Assembly (NCBI RefSeq): GCF_902806985.1
Contig: NZ_CADCXY010000001.1
Coordinates: forward strand, 310,001 to 374,000
DNA from: Pseudidiomarina piscicola
Lineage (GTDB): Bacteria > Pseudomonadota > Gammaproteobacteria > Enterobacterales > Alteromonadaceae
Direction of reading: 5' to 3'
Length of the DNA stretch: 64,000 nt
In this document: positions 17,665 through 26,176 of the stretch, in pieces
How positions within the stretch are numbered: the first letter of the stretch is position 1
Layout: every line of letters starts with the position of its first letter
Position numbers and translations under genes: made by a program
Notes under the pieces: model-generated
Seen by the model: only the letters and a program-made list of their open reading frames with translations
What the model was told of the DNA's origin: nothing
Databases searched by the model: none

Positions 17665-18966
17665 ATGCAGGCGTTGTTAGAAAAACTTTTTCAAATAAAA
17701 GCACAGGGAAGTTCGGTAAAAGCTGAGGTGATCGGCGGTATCACAACTTTCCTGACCATGGCCTACATTATTTTCGTCAACCCATCGATTCTCAGCCAGG
17801 CGGGAATGGATTACGGTGCGGTGTTTGTGGCGACCTGTTTGGCTGCCGCCATCGGCTGTTTAATCATGGGCTTATGGGCGAACTATCCGGTGGCACTTGC
17901 GCCCGGAATGGGGCTCAATGCTTTCTTCACCTACAGTGTTGTACTCGGCATGGGATACGAGTGGCAGGCGGCACTGGGGGCAGTGTTCTTTTCAGGTATT
18001 CTGTTTTTCGTATTGTCGGCGCTAAAGATCCGCGCATGGATCATCAATTCGATTCCGGTGACGCTAAGGCTTGCGATAGCCGCGGGAATTGGCGCCTTTC
18101 TGGCGCTCATTGGTCTGCAAAACGCCAATATCATTGTCGGCCACGATGCGACCCTGGTGACTTTAGGTGACCTGCATCAAGTTCCGGTGCTATTGGCTGG
18201 CTTAGGTTTCTTCCTGATCATCGGGCTCGTTGCGCGCAAGGTTCAGGGCGCTGCACTTATTAGTATTTTGTTTATCACTCTACTGGGTTGGTTGTTGGGC
18301 GATGTCACCTATGAGGGGATTGTCGCAATGCCGCCGAGTTTGGCGCCGACCTTTATGCAACTTGATATTGCCGGGGCCTTTGATGTAGCGATGTTAAGCG
18401 TCATTTTCGCGTTTTTGTTCGTTGACCTGTTTGACACGTCGGGCACCCTGATGGCCGTGGCGCAACGGGCGGGCATGACTGATGCGAAAGGCAAGCTGCC
18501 ACGATTAGAAAAAGCGCTGATGGCAGACAGCACTGCCTCAGTTGCGGGCTCGATGTTGGGTACCTCGACGACCACGAGTTATATTGAATCAGCATCGGGT
18601 GTCGCCTCAGGTGGTAAAACCGGACTCACCGCTGTTATCGTCGGCGTGTTGTTCATCTTAGCTATCTTTTTCGCCCCACTTGCGGGCATGGTGCCAGCCT
18701 ATGCTACGGCTGGCGCAATTATTTATGTATCGGTGTTAATGTTATTTACGTTACGTTCGGTAGACTGGGACGATGTCACCGAGGCCGCACCTGTTGCGGT
18801 GGTATTGTTAATGACACCTTTGACGTATTCAATTGCTGACGGTATCGCGTTAGGCTTTATCAGTTATGTGGTGGTGAAAGCCCTGGGGGGGCGTTACCAC
18901 GAACTAAACTGGAGTGTCGCTATACTGGCTGCATTATTCATCGCAAAATTTATCTGGTTGGGGTAA
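17665..18966 (+). CDS. NCS2-family purine permease (AzgA type)
   Basis: Inner-membrane proton symporter for adenine, guanine or hypoxanthine, subfamily COG2252 (PbuG/AdeP/GhxP). It starts ITTFLTMAYIIFVNPSILSQAG, the subfamily signature, and contains PGMGLNAFFTYSVV and FLFVDLFDTSGTLMAVA, plus GTSTTTSYIESASG; about 12-13 membrane spans are visible in 433 residues. The gene ends 6 bases before xanthine phosphoribosyltransferase, so uptake and salvage are co-expressed. AGGAG lies upstream of the start. Confidence 0.93.
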   Translation: MQALLEKLFQIKAQGSSVKAEVIGGITTFLTMAYIIFVNPSILSQAGMDYGAVFVATCLAAAIGCLIMGLWANYPVALAPGMGLNAFFTYSVVLGMGYEWQAALGAVFFSGILFFVLSALKIRAWIINSIPVTLRLAIAAGIGAFLALIGLQNANIIVGHDATLVTLGDLHQVPVLLAGLGFFLIIGLVARKVQGAALISILFITLLGWLLGDVTYEGIVAMPPSLAPTFMQLDIAGAFDVAMLSVIFAFLFVDLFDTSGTLMAVAQRAGMTDAKGKLPRLEKALMADSTASVAGSMLGTSTTTSYIESASGVASGGKTGLTAVIVGVLFILAIFFAPLAGMVPAYATAGAIIYVSVLMLFTLRSVDWDDVTEAAPVAVVLLMTPLTYSIADGIALGFISYVVVKALGGRYHELNWSVAILAALFIAKFIWLG

Positions 18967-18972
18967 TTGATC

Positions 18973-19458
18973 ATGGGATGGCATGAAAATCGCGAATTTT
19001 TCGTATCTTGGGAAGAACTGCATCGGGCGACGAAAGAACTCGCGCGTCGGCAATTGCCCGCTGAGCAGTGGCGGGGTGTTATCGGAGTCAGTCGCGGAGG
19101 CTTGGTACCTGCGGCAATCGTCGCACGGGAACTGAACCTGCGGGTGGTCGAAAGTGTTTGTGTAAGCTCGTACGATCATGACAGTCAGCGCGACAGCGTG
19201 ACCCTGTTAAAAGACGTCAGCTGCACCGAAGACGGTGAAGGTTTCCTAGTCATCGATGACTTGGTCGATACCGGCAATACCCTGAAGTTTTTGCGTCAAC
19301 GCTTACCCAAAGCGAAATTCATTACCGTCTATGCAAAACCGGCCGGTATGGATTTAGTCGATGATTACGTTGCCGATCTTGAGCAGGAAACCTGGATCCA
19401 CTTCCCGTGGGACATGCACTTGCATTACGTTGAGCCGCTGGCAGGGCAGGAAAGCTGA
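18973..19458 (+). CDS. gpt: xanthine (guanine) phosphoribosyltransferase
   Basis: Salvages xanthine and guanine (also hypoxanthine) to nucleotides with PRPP. The PRPP motif VIDDLVDTGNT and the upstream VIGVSRGGLVPAAIVAREL are typical of Gpt rather than Hpt, and the ending IHFPWDM aligns with the known protein. The ATG at 18973 is preferred to the TTG at 18967 because it fits family length (161 residues). It is co-transcribed with the purine permease. Confidence 0.94.
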   Translation: MGWHENREFFVSWEELHRATKELARRQLPAEQWRGVIGVSRGGLVPAAIVARELNLRVVESVCVSSYDHDSQRDSVTLLKDVSCTEDGEGFLVIDDLVDTGNTLKFLRQRLPKAKFITVYAKPAGMDLVDDYVADLEQETWIHFPWDMHLHYVEPLAGQES

Positions 19459-19506
19459 CCACAAAGAAGCTATAAAGAGTGATGTGAACTTGGAAAAGGA
19501 GTAGAA

Positions 19507-19518
19507 ATGAAGTTATGA
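19507..19518 (+). promoter_or_regulatory. three-codon upstream ORF with strong ribosome-binding site
   Basis: AAAAGGAG (19494-19501) sits 5 bases before an ATG that encodes only Met-Lys-Leu before a TGA. That TGA overlaps the ATG of the exported protein at 19515 in an ATGA arrangement. The strong ribosome-binding site is therefore best placed for the mini-ORF and only 13 bases from the gene start, so expression of the latter may depend on reinitiation. Alternatively the mini-ORF is accidental and ribosomes use 19515 directly. Confidence 0.4.
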
Positions 19519-19997
19519 AAAGTCTTTTTGCGTTAATTTTGATTTTGATGACTGCCTCTGCTTCTGCGAGTAATAAGTTTTCTTCTTATTGTAATGTCTT
19601 TATCGGGACAGCTTGCTTTGGAATGAAGTCGGGCGACGAGTACAAATATACTTCTCAAGTGGACTTTAGCATTTACGAAATAAAACTCAGTAGCCGAGAT
19701 AAAATCAATATTTACTCGGGGTATCACCCTGCTTCTTTTGATTATGCAGGAGCTTATTTTTCAAAAGAAACTGTTAATGGTTACTTAGTTTCAGCGTTGA
19801 AAATTGATAACCAACATCATCGAATTTTGATTGAGTCAATGGACAAGAGAGTTCCGTCCGTTGACATTAACATTTCAATATTCTCTGGTGATAAAAGATT
19901 GATAACCGAGTTTATTAAAAGTTTTAGAAGCTGCACCATTACACAATTAGAAGCCGCCTGTAAGGATGATATTTTGCTCCAAAGCGTAGTACTCTAG
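19515..19997 (+). CDS. exported protein of unknown function beside RHS remnant
   Basis: Not recognised. A 160-residue protein with a clear Sec signal peptide (residues 1-19: Lys2, hydrophobic core LFALILILM, cleavage near SASA-S) and four cysteines in the mature part (26, 34, 140, 149) that could form two disulfides. The coding sequence is visibly richer in A and T than its neighbours and uses codons such as AAA, AAT and ATA freely, suggesting acquired DNA. It ends two bases before the open frame of an RHS repeat fragment. In RHS loci an immunity gene usually sits between a toxin tip and an orphan core fragment, so a periplasmic immunity protein is a reasonable but unproven guess. Confidence 0.6.
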   Translation: MKSLFALILILMTASASASNKFSSYCNVFIGTACFGMKSGDEYKYTSQVDFSIYEIKLSSRDKINIYSGYHPASFDYAGAYFSKETVNGYLVSALKIDNQHHRILIESMDKRVPSVDINISIFSGDKRLITEFIKSFRSCTITQLEAACKDDILLQSVVL

Positions 19998-19998
19998 T

Positions 19999-20532
19999 GT
20001 TAATACCGCTTATTATTACAATGCTGTGGTCGATGTGTTGTGGCAGGCTTCAGGGGCAAACGGTAATAATGCAACTTGTGATGCAAGCAGTGTCTATTCG
20101 ACGCATAAAACTCGCTTTAGTTACGACAACGTTGGAAATGTCCGCCAGCAAAGCTTCCCAGATGCCACACCGACGCGCCATTACACCTTTGATGCACAAG
20201 GGCAATTGACACAACTCACTGCCGGCAATGCGGTGTGGTCCTATGGGTATAACACCTTGGGCTTGCTAGAGAGTGAGCAACTGAGCATTGATGGTCTGCA
20301 GTTTCTGACCGACTATGGCTACAATACCGCAGGACACCGGGTGTCGACTATTTATCCGTCGGGCCGTGTCGTGGGCTATGCCCCGAACGCGTATGGCGAG
20401 CCAACGCAAGCGGGGAGTTATGCCACCAATGCCAGTTACTACGCCAACGGCATTGTGCGTGGCTACGATACAGCGAACTGGCTGACGCTGTGGCACCCCC
20501 CCCCCTCTGGCAGGATAGTTGACACTACTTAA
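19999..20532 (+). pseudogene. RHS/YD-repeat protein fragment
   Basis: Remnant of an RHS polymorphic-toxin core. The frame carries successive YD-type repeats: FSYDNVGNVRQQSFPD, YTFDAQGQLTQLT, WSYGYNTLGLLESEQL, DYGYNTAGHRVSTIYPSGR, GYAPNAYGEPTQAG and NGIVRGYDTAN. There is no credible start (the frame simply opens after a stop at 19987-19989), no toxin tip, and the similarity stops at a run of ten C residues (20496-20505), after which the frame closes. It is truncated at both ends. It lies between gpt and proS, probably marking a deletion or recombination scar. Confidence 0.8.
20496..20505. repeat. homopolymer of ten C
   Basis: Ten consecutive C residues at the 3' edge of the RHS remnant, the point at which RHS similarity ends. 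Such tracts slip easily in replication and in sequencing, so the exact length and the frame after it should not be trusted. They can also work as phase-variation switches in intact genes, but here no intact gene depends on it. Confidence 0.85.
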
Positions 20533-20637
20533 AAACAACCAGTGGGGGACCTGTCCCGCGAACGCGTTTCGGCAGAATCAGATGACCTCACGCGAAACAA
20601 GGGCTTGGCCTTTGAACGCGCGGCGGTTGCTTGCGTA

Positions 20638-22356
20638 TTATTTACGGTCGTGCAAAGCCTTTTGGACGGTCTGCAACGCTTCGGTAATTGCGACTTTGGT
20701 TTTCTCACCACTACGGCGGTTTTTGTATTCGACGGCTTGCTCGTCGAGGTTACGTTCGCCGATAACGATTTGATGGGGGATGCCGATCAACTCCATGTCG
20801 GCAAACATAACGCCAGGGCGTTCTTTGCGATCGTCGAACAGAACATCGATACCAGCTGCTTTAAGCTCAGCGTAAAGTTGTTCTGCGGTTTCCTGAACGC
20901 GTACCGATTTATGCATGTTCATAGGTACAATGGCGACCTGGAATGGCGCGAGAGCTTCTGGCCAAGTAATGCCGTATTTATCGTGGTTTTGTTCGATAGC
21001 AGCTGCGACGATGCGCGATACACCAATGCCATAACAGCCCATCATCAGGGTTTCATGTTTGCCAGTTTCGGTGAGCACGCCAACTTTCATGGCATCTGAG
21101 TATTTCTTACCGAGCTGGAAGATGTGGCCGACTTCGATACCGCGTTTAATTTGCAAGGTACCCTTGCCGCATGGGCTAGGATCGCCTTCAACAACATTAC
21201 GCAGGTCCGCAACCTGTGGCAGCGCGACGTCACGTTCCCAGTTGATATTGAAAAAATGATAGCCGTCTTCGTTGGCTCCCGCGCTGAAATCAGCCATGAC
21301 CGCAACGCTGCGGTCGACAATCAGGTCCATGGGTAGGTCTACGGGACCAAGTGAGCCTGGGCCAGCGCCGATAGCCTGGCGAATCTCTTCTTCGCTCGCA
21401 AACACTATAGGACTGGCGACTTGCTCCAGCTTAGCGGCTTTAATGTCGTTTAAGCTGTGATCGCCGCGGACCATTAAAGCAACCAGCTTGCCTTCTTCGC
21501 TGCCGTGAACGATGAGAGTTTTTACCGTTTGCGTGATCGGTAATTTAAACTGCTCAACTAAGGCATCGATGGTTTTAGCATTTGGCGTTGCGACTTTTTC
21601 CATGGTCGCGGTGGGCGCAGGGCGCTCCTGAGCCGGTGCGACAGCTTCGGCCAGCTCCACGTTAGCTGCGTAATCTGAACTATCAGAAAAGGCGATGTCG
21701 TCTTCACCAGACGCGGCCAACACATGAAACTCGTGTGAGGTACTGCCACCAATTGAGCCGGTATCTGCGATAACCGGGCGGAAGTCCAGCCCTAAGCGCT
21801 CGAATATGCGGCAATACGCCCCATGCATGGCTTCGTAAGTCGCTTGCAGACTATTCTGATCGAGGTGAAACGAGTACGCATCCTTCATGATGAATTCGCG
21901 CGAGCGCATCACGCCAAAGCGTGGCCGAATTTCATCACGGAATTTGGTTTGGATTTGAAACAAGTTCAGCGGCAACTGCTTATAACTGTTTATTTCTTTA
22001 CGTACCAGCTCAGAAATAACCTCTTCATGAGTCGGGCCTAAGACGAAATCACGTTGGTTGCGATCGTGCAGACGCAACAATTCAGGACCATAGTCTTCCC
22101 AGCGTCCGGATTCTTCCCATAAGTCGGCAGGTTGGACCATAGGCATCAGGATCTCTAATGCACCGGTATTTTCCATCTCTTCGCGAACCACTGCTTCAAC
22201 TTTACGCAGCACACGCAGACCGCTTGGTGTCCAAGTATAGAGTCCAGCAGCTACTTTTCGGATCATGCCGGCGCGCAGCATAAGTTGATGGCTGATGACT
22301 TCTGCATCAGCTGGCGTTTCTTTTAAAGTACCTAAAAGATAGTGACTGGTACGCAT
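20638..22356 (-). CDS. proS: prolyl-tRNA synthetase
   Basis: Class II aminoacyl-tRNA synthetase charging tRNA-Pro, bacterial type with an editing (INS) domain. Motif 2 region [25 protein letters not shown] and motif 3 region [14 protein letters not shown] are intact. The INS domain occupies about residues 225-380 and contains KTLIVHG and [17 protein letters not shown]. The 572-residue length equals that of E. coli. It lies 65 bases downstream of trmO on the same strand. The RHS remnant lies just beyond its 3' end, and no clear terminator is seen there. Confidence 0.98.
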   Translation of the reverse strand: MRTSHYLLGTLKETPADAEVISHQLMLRAGMIRKVAAGLYTWTPSGLRVLRKVEAVVREEMENTGALEILMPMVQPADLWEESGRWEDYGPELLRLHDRNQRDFVLGPTHEEVISELVRKEINSYKQLPLNLFQIQTKFRDEIRPRFGVMRSREFIMKDAYSFHLDQNSLQATYEAMHGAYCRIFERLGLDFRPVIADTGSIGGSTSHEFHVLAASGEDDIAFSDSSDYAANVELAEAVAPAQERPAPTATMEKVATPNAKTIDALVEQFKLPITQTVKTLIVHGSEEGKLVALMVRGDHSLNDIKAAKLEQVASPIVFASEEEIRQAIGAGPGSLGPVDLPMDLIVDRSVAVMADFSAGANEDGYHFFNINWERDVALPQVADLRNVVEGDPSPCGKGTLQIKRGIEVGHIFQLGKKYSDAMKVGVLTETGKHETLMMGCYGIGVSRIVAAAIEQNHDKYGITWPEALAPFQVAIVPMNMHKSVRVQETAEQLYAELKAAGIDVLFDDRKERPGVMFADMELIGIPHQIVIGERNLDEQAVEYKNRRSGEKTKVAITEALQTVQKALHDRK

Positions 22357-22421
22357 GATTTCCGATAGTCCTTGTACGAATAATTAGATATGGATCAAAT
22401 TCTATCAGTAGCAGCAGCTAG

Positions 22422-23129
22422 TCAAAAGGCTTTACTGATGTTTATCACATGATTTTGGTTATTTTCGACGCGCCATTGCACGTTGAGATCATAAAGTCGC
22501 ACGCCATAGAGTTTATTTGATGGTTTTAGCTGTTGATACGCGGGGCGGGGATCACCTTGCAAAACCTGGGTGATAAGTAACTCAAGTTGCGGATAAGTTG
22601 CGGCGAGTTGCTGTAAGCTTTGTCGCGCTGCGGACGTGAAAATGACGGGCATGGCCGCTGCCGGCGGTTCCTGTGCAAAGCCAGCCTGTGCCTCAGGAAT
22701 CGCATCGGCGTAGGGAACGTAGGGTTTGATGTCGACGACGGGCGTGCCATTGACCCAATCACCGCCTTCAACATGCAACAAGGTCTGTTCGGCCTGCTGC
22801 TCGATATCAAGCAGTTTGACCACGGACATGCCAATGCCATTAGGACGAAAAGTGGAACGTGTGGCAAACACACCGAGTTTCTGGTTACCACCGAGGCGAG
22901 GCGGCCGTACCAGTGGCTGCCAGCCTTGTTCCAGGTTGTGATGGAATAAGAACAACACCCAAATATGACTAAACTGAGCAAGGCCGCGGGTAGTTTCAGA
23001 GCCGGCATAGCTGCCATCAAGCACGACCGTGGCTTTCGCTGCAGTGACGAGGCCGGGTTGTCGGGGCACGGCAAACTTTTCGGAGTAGGGGGAACGGATC
23101 TCCCCAATGGGCTCGATGGAATAGATCAT
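22422..23129 (-). CDS. trmO: tRNA (adenine(37)-N6)-methyltransferase TrmO
   Basis: Methylates N6-threonylcarbamoyladenosine at position 37 of tRNA-Thr with SAM; single-sheeted beta-barrel fold. The family signature ATRSTFRPNGIGMSVVKL is present (usually RPNPIG, here RPNGIG), and VDIKPYVPYAD and the C-terminal DPRPAYQ match YaeB/TsaA proteins. At 235 residues it is of normal size. It is probably co-transcribed with proS, an arrangement common in gammaproteobacteria. Confidence 0.95.
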   Translation of the reverse strand: MIYSIEPIGEIRSPYSEKFAVPRQPGLVTAAKATVVLDGSYAGSETTRGLAQFSHIWVLFLFHHNLEQGWQPLVRPPRLGGNQKLGVFATRSTFRPNGIGMSVVKLLDIEQQAEQTLLHVEGGDWVNGTPVVDIKPYVPYADAIPEAQAGFAQEPPAAAMPVIFTSAARQSLQQLAATYPQLELLITQVLQGDPRPAYQQLKPSNKLYGVRLYDLNVQWRVENNQNHVINISKAF

Positions 23130-23181
23130 GGAATGTCATCATTAGGAATTATTAGTGAATTTCAACATAAAATTGTGGTTT

Positions 23182-23204
23182 TAGCGAATGAGAGCTTTAC
23201 GCTA
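23182..23204. promoter_or_regulatory. inverted repeat, candidate activator site upstream of sigma-54 promoter
   Basis: TAGCG (23182-23186) and CGCTA (23200-23204) form an inverted repeat about 50-70 bases upstream of the -24/-12 element. Enhancer-binding proteins that activate sigma-54 RNA polymerase usually bind such dyads some 80-150 bases upstream of the transcription start. Identity of the activator cannot be read from the site. Confidence 0.35.
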
Positions 23205-23252
23205 CCGTTGAAGATGTTAAGTAAGCTGTTGATAGTTATACATTATGTATTT

Positions 23253-23270
23253 TTGGCACGTAACCTGCAT
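23253..23270 (+). promoter_or_regulatory. sigma-54 (RpoN) promoter
   Basis: TTGGCACGTAACCTGCAT fits the -24/-12 consensus TGGCACG-N4-TTGCA with one difference (C for the first T), and has the required GG-N10-GC spacing (GG 23255-23256, GC 23267-23268). The expected start of transcription is near 23280, 31 bases before the ATG of the downstream exported protein. The strand and position match that gene and no other. Confidence 0.75.
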
Positions 23271-23310
23271 AGTTAAATCGCATCAGTAAATTATCCGCAG
23301 GAGAAAGAAG

Positions 23311-23958
23311 ATGACACGGCAGCAAACAGTTTGGTTTTCGGCGCTTTTTTTAATAGCCTCAGTAACGGGCTTAAGTTTACCCTTTGCAACGACCGCGAAT
23401 GCCCATGAGCGGACCATCGATGCGACCTACAACGTAACCAGCGCGACCGAGTTAAGCATTGAGTCCGGCGTTGGTACTGTAACCTTTGAACGTCATGAAG
23501 GCTCAACTTTAGAGGTCGAATTACAAATTTCAGAAAGTGATGTGTCTTTCTTTGACGACGCAAACATCGAACAGGTTGAGCTGGTTGCCAAGCAAACAGG
23601 CAATCGCTTAGATCTTCGTGTGCCAGAGCAAGATAATATTCAACTTGACTGGTTGATTCGGTTACCACAAATTGCTGCTATCGACCTCGAACTAGGCGTT
23701 GGCGAAATTAGTGGTCGTCTGGATGCCGCAGATATGGATGTCGAGCTTGGCGTCGGTGCCATTGAGCTTGAAATTGTAGGCGATATCGCAGATGTGAAAA
23801 CAGATGTAGGCATCGGTGATGTCAAAATTTCTGGGGGAGACTCCAGCAGCAATGAGCGTTACTTTATCAGTGCCTCGGGTGAAGCGAAGGGTCAAGGTCG
23901 AGCACGATTAAATATGGATGTCGGGATCGGCGAAATCCGAATTGAAATAAAAGAATAA
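23311..23958 (+). CDS. exported beta-repeat protein (DUF4097/toastrack-like)
   Basis: Secreted or periplasmic protein of 215 residues with a signal peptide (1-31, cleavage after ATTANA). The mature part contains a repeated turn, GVG or GIG flanked by acidic residues, at 53-55, 129-131, 147-149, 167-169 and 205-207, each followed by a short beta-strand (TVTFE, EISG, AIELEI, DVKIS, EIRIE). This looks like a beta-helical or toastrack (DUF4097-type) fold, a domain known in envelope-stress proteins. Family name is inferred from pattern only. It is preceded by a probable sigma-54 promoter and an AGGAG ribosome-binding site and followed by a strong hairpin. Confidence 0.75.
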   Translation: MTRQQTVWFSALFLIASVTGLSLPFATTANAHERTIDATYNVTSATELSIESGVGTVTFERHEGSTLEVELQISESDVSFFDDANIEQVELVAKQTGNRLDLRVPEQDNIQLDWLIRLPQIAAIDLELGVGEISGRLDAADMDVELGVGAIELEIVGDIADVKTDVGIGDVKISGGDSSSNERYFISASGEAKGQGRARLNMDVGIGEIRIEIKE

Positions 23959-23967
23959 AAGAAACAA

Positions 23968-24007
23968 AACGACCAAACGCTGACAATAGAGTGAGCGTTT
24001 GGTCGTT
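23968..24007. terminator. bidirectional terminator between exported protein and hns genes
   Basis: Perfect 14-bp inverted repeat, AACGACCAAACGCT (23968-23981) and AGCGTTTGGTCGTT (23994-24007), with a 12-base loop, placed between two convergent genes. On the minus strand the stem runs into TTTTGTTTC, a good U-tract for terminating hns; on the plus strand the following bases are A/T-rich but without a clean U-run. Confidence 0.85.
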
Positions 24008-24013
24008 AAACAA

Positions 24014-24415
24014 TTAAATTAAATATTTTTCTAATTTATCGCCTTGGGCAAGGGCCTCTTTTAATGCATTAGGCATACGACCTTGGCCAGTCCACGTGAT
24101 GCGTTGACCGTTAGCGCCAATAATTGCGTACTTAGGCGGTTTAGGTGCACGTTTACGTTGCTTTTTCGTGTTAGGTAACGGCCCATCGACAAGGTCATTG
24201 ACGCCAATACCCGCATCATCCATTGCTTTTCTTAATTCTTGGATCTTTTTTTGTTTTTCGGCTTCCTGTTGCTTAAGTTCCGCTTCCTCTTCGCGACGGT
24301 CGTCAATGACTTTTGTTAATTTACGTTGAACTATTTCTAATTCATTTATAGATAATTCCTTTACCGCAGCTTTGAGACGGCGTCCGTGCGTCAGAATATC
24401 TAAAAAGTCACTCAT
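24014..24415 (-). CDS. hns: H-NS family nucleoid-associated protein
   Basis: Histone-like silencer of AT-rich DNA. The ATG at 24415 gives 133 residues: an N-terminal dimerisation helix (MSDFLDILTHGRRLKAAVKEL), a charged coiled coil (about 30-65), and the C-terminal DNA-binding domain containing TWTGQGRMPNAL, the AT-hook-like loop. The longer frame to 24502 would read through an upstream terminator and is rejected. TGGAA precedes the start. Transcribed separately from the upstream ETF-QO gene because a strong terminator lies between. It could equally be called StpA-like. Confidence 0.93.
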   Translation of the reverse strand: MSDFLDILTHGRRLKAAVKELSINELEIVQRKLTKVIDDRREEEAELKQQEAEKQKKIQELRKAMDDAGIGVNDLVDGPLPNTKKQRKRAPKPPKYAIIGANGQRITWTGQGRMPNALKEALAQGDKLEKYLI

Positions 24416-24451
24416 TGATGAATTCCAATTATTTATGAAAGGGGTGTTTAT

Positions 24452-24497
24452 TAAATAAAAATAAAAAGCGGACGGCAAGCTTATTTTTCCGTCCGCT
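24452..24497 (-). terminator. terminator of the liu-ETF-QO operon
   Basis: On the minus strand a perfect 9-bp stem AGCGGACGG / CCGTCCGCT (24489-24497 paired with 24467-24475) with a 13-base loop is followed by a long T-rich run. It lies just after the ETF-QO stop codon and before the hns start, so it closes the long leucine-catabolism transcript. Confidence 0.92.
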
Positions 24498-24502
24498 ATC
24501 AC

Positions 24503-26146
24503 TTACATATTCGGATAATTAGGTCCACCTGTCCCTTCAGGTGTTACCCAGGTAATATTTTGGCTAGGGTCTTTAATATCGCAAGTTTTACAATGAATGC
24601 AGTTTTGTGCATTGATCTTAAATACGGCTTGGCCTTCTTCTTCAACCACCTCATAAACTCCGGCAGGGCAGTAACGTTGAGCAGGTTCAGCGAACTCAGG
24701 AAGATTTACCGTAAGCGGAATTTCTTGGTCTTTTAATTGTAAGTGACAAGGTTGATCTTCGGCGTGATTGGTATTTGATAAATACACTGACGATAAGCGA
24801 TCAAACGTTAATTGATTATCCGGTTTCGGGTAATCAATAGGCTGGTAGCTTGATGCCTTACCGGTGCAGCTAAAGTCCGCATTTTCATCTTTAATGGTGA
24901 AGGGTAATTTGCCGCCAAACCAGTTTTGATCGAGCGTGTTATAGGCGCCGCCGAACCAAGTACCAAATTTATGCACTGCTGGGCCAAAATTACGTGAACG
25001 GTATAGCTCGTCATAGAGCCATGAGTTCTTGTAACGATCGATAAACTGCGTAAGTTCGGTTTGCGACTCGCCGGCACTAATCGCTTCGAATAACGATTCT
25101 GCGGCCAGCATGCCTGATTTCATAGCTGTGTGGTTACCCTTGATTTTGGCAAAATTCAAGGTGCCTGCATTACAACCTACCAATACGCCGCCTGGCATGG
25201 TCATTTTAGGTAACGAGTAAAAACCGCCTTTAGTGATGGCTCGTGCACCATAGGTAACGCGCTTACCTTGCTTAAGAACTTTGGCGATTTCAGGGTGTGT
25301 TTTGAAGCGCTGAAACTCTTGGAACGGATTCAGGTAGGGGTTACCATAGTTAAGATCCACAATCAGGCCAACGTAAACTTGGCCATCTTCGGCGTGATAC
25401 AGATACCCACCACCACTTGCGTCTTTCGTCAACGGCCAGCCGGTGCTGTGCACCACAAGGCCTTCTTGGTGTTGCTCTGCTGGCACATCCCAAATTTCTT
25501 TAAAACCAATCGCATAATGCTGCGGTGAGCTGTCATCGGCTAGTTTAAACTGTTCTTGTAAGCGCTTACCAAGATGACCCCGACAACCCTCAGCGAAAAC
25601 GGTATATTTGGCACGTAGCTCCATACCTGGCTCATAACTGTCTTTCTTTTCGCCGTCGGCGGAGATACCCATATCACCGGTAATAATGCCAGCCACTTTG
25701 TTGTCTTCAATAATTACATCGGCTGCTGGAAAGCCCGGAAATATTTCAACGCCCATACTCTCGGCTTGCTCAGCGAGCCAGCGACAAACATTACCCATAC
25801 TGGTGATATAATTGCCGTGGTTATGGAACGTCTTAGGCACCATAAAGTTTGGCAGACGACGGCTCGACTCGGCGTTGTTGAAGTAAAAAATATGGTCTTC
25901 TTTGACCGCAGTTTTCAACGGCGCGCCACGCTCTTTCCAATCTGGGAATAGCTCGTCTAACGCGCGGGTTTCGAACACGGCGCCAGAGAGAATATGCGCC
26001 CCCACTTCGGAGCCTTTTTCCACCACGCAGATCATCAGTTCCTGCTCTTGTTCTTGAGCTTGCTGTGCTAAACGACATGCGGTTGCTAACCCTGCTGGGC
26101 CTGCGCCGACAATGACGACATCAAATTCCATACTTTCGCGTTGCAT
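24503..26146 (-). CDS. electron transfer flavoprotein-ubiquinone oxidoreductase
   Basis: Membrane-associated flavoprotein that moves electrons from ETF to the quinone pool. The FAD-binding GAGPAGLATACRL is at the N-terminus; the C-terminal 4Fe-4S domain has CPAGVYEV followed by CIHCKTCDIKDP, the four cluster cysteines. The ATG at 26146 has AGGAG 7 bases upstream and gives 547 residues, the family length. It follows the GGDEF-EAL gene by 30 bases and ends at a strong terminator. Functional link: it is the electron outlet for the isovaleryl- and isobutyryl-CoA dehydrogenases encoded in this window. Confidence 0.96.
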   Translation of the reverse strand: MQRESMEFDVVIVGAGPAGLATACRLAQQAQEQEQELMICVVEKGSEVGAHILSGAVFETRALDELFPDWKERGAPLKTAVKEDHIFYFNNAESSRRLPNFMVPKTFHNHGNYITSMGNVCRWLAEQAESMGVEIFPGFPAADVIIEDNKVAGIITGDMGISADGEKKDSYEPGMELRAKYTVFAEGCRGHLGKRLQEQFKLADDSSPQHYAIGFKEIWDVPAEQHQEGLVVHSTGWPLTKDASGGGYLYHAEDGQVYVGLIVDLNYGNPYLNPFQEFQRFKTHPEIAKVLKQGKRVTYGARAITKGGFYSLPKMTMPGGVLVGCNAGTLNFAKIKGNHTAMKSGMLAAESLFEAISAGESQTELTQFIDRYKNSWLYDELYRSRNFGPAVHKFGTWFGGAYNTLDQNWFGGKLPFTIKDENADFSCTGKASSYQPIDYPKPDNQLTFDRLSSVYLSNTNHAEDQPCHLQLKDQEIPLTVNLPEFAEPAQRYCPAGVYEVVEEEGQAVFKINAQNCIHCKTCDIKDPSQNITWVTPEGTGGPNYPNM

Positions 26147-26176
26147 ATTGGACTCCTGTTTAAACACTTGCGGACC

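Noticed and set aside
20519-21099. Plus-strand open frames across the RHS junction and the proS 3' end (20519-20773 and 20542-21099)
   Set aside because: They are antisense to conserved proS codons and show no recognisable domain or ribosome-binding site.
24416-24502. N-terminal extension of the H-NS protein
   Set aside because: It reads through an intrinsic terminator hairpin; the ATG at 24415 starts the conserved domain.
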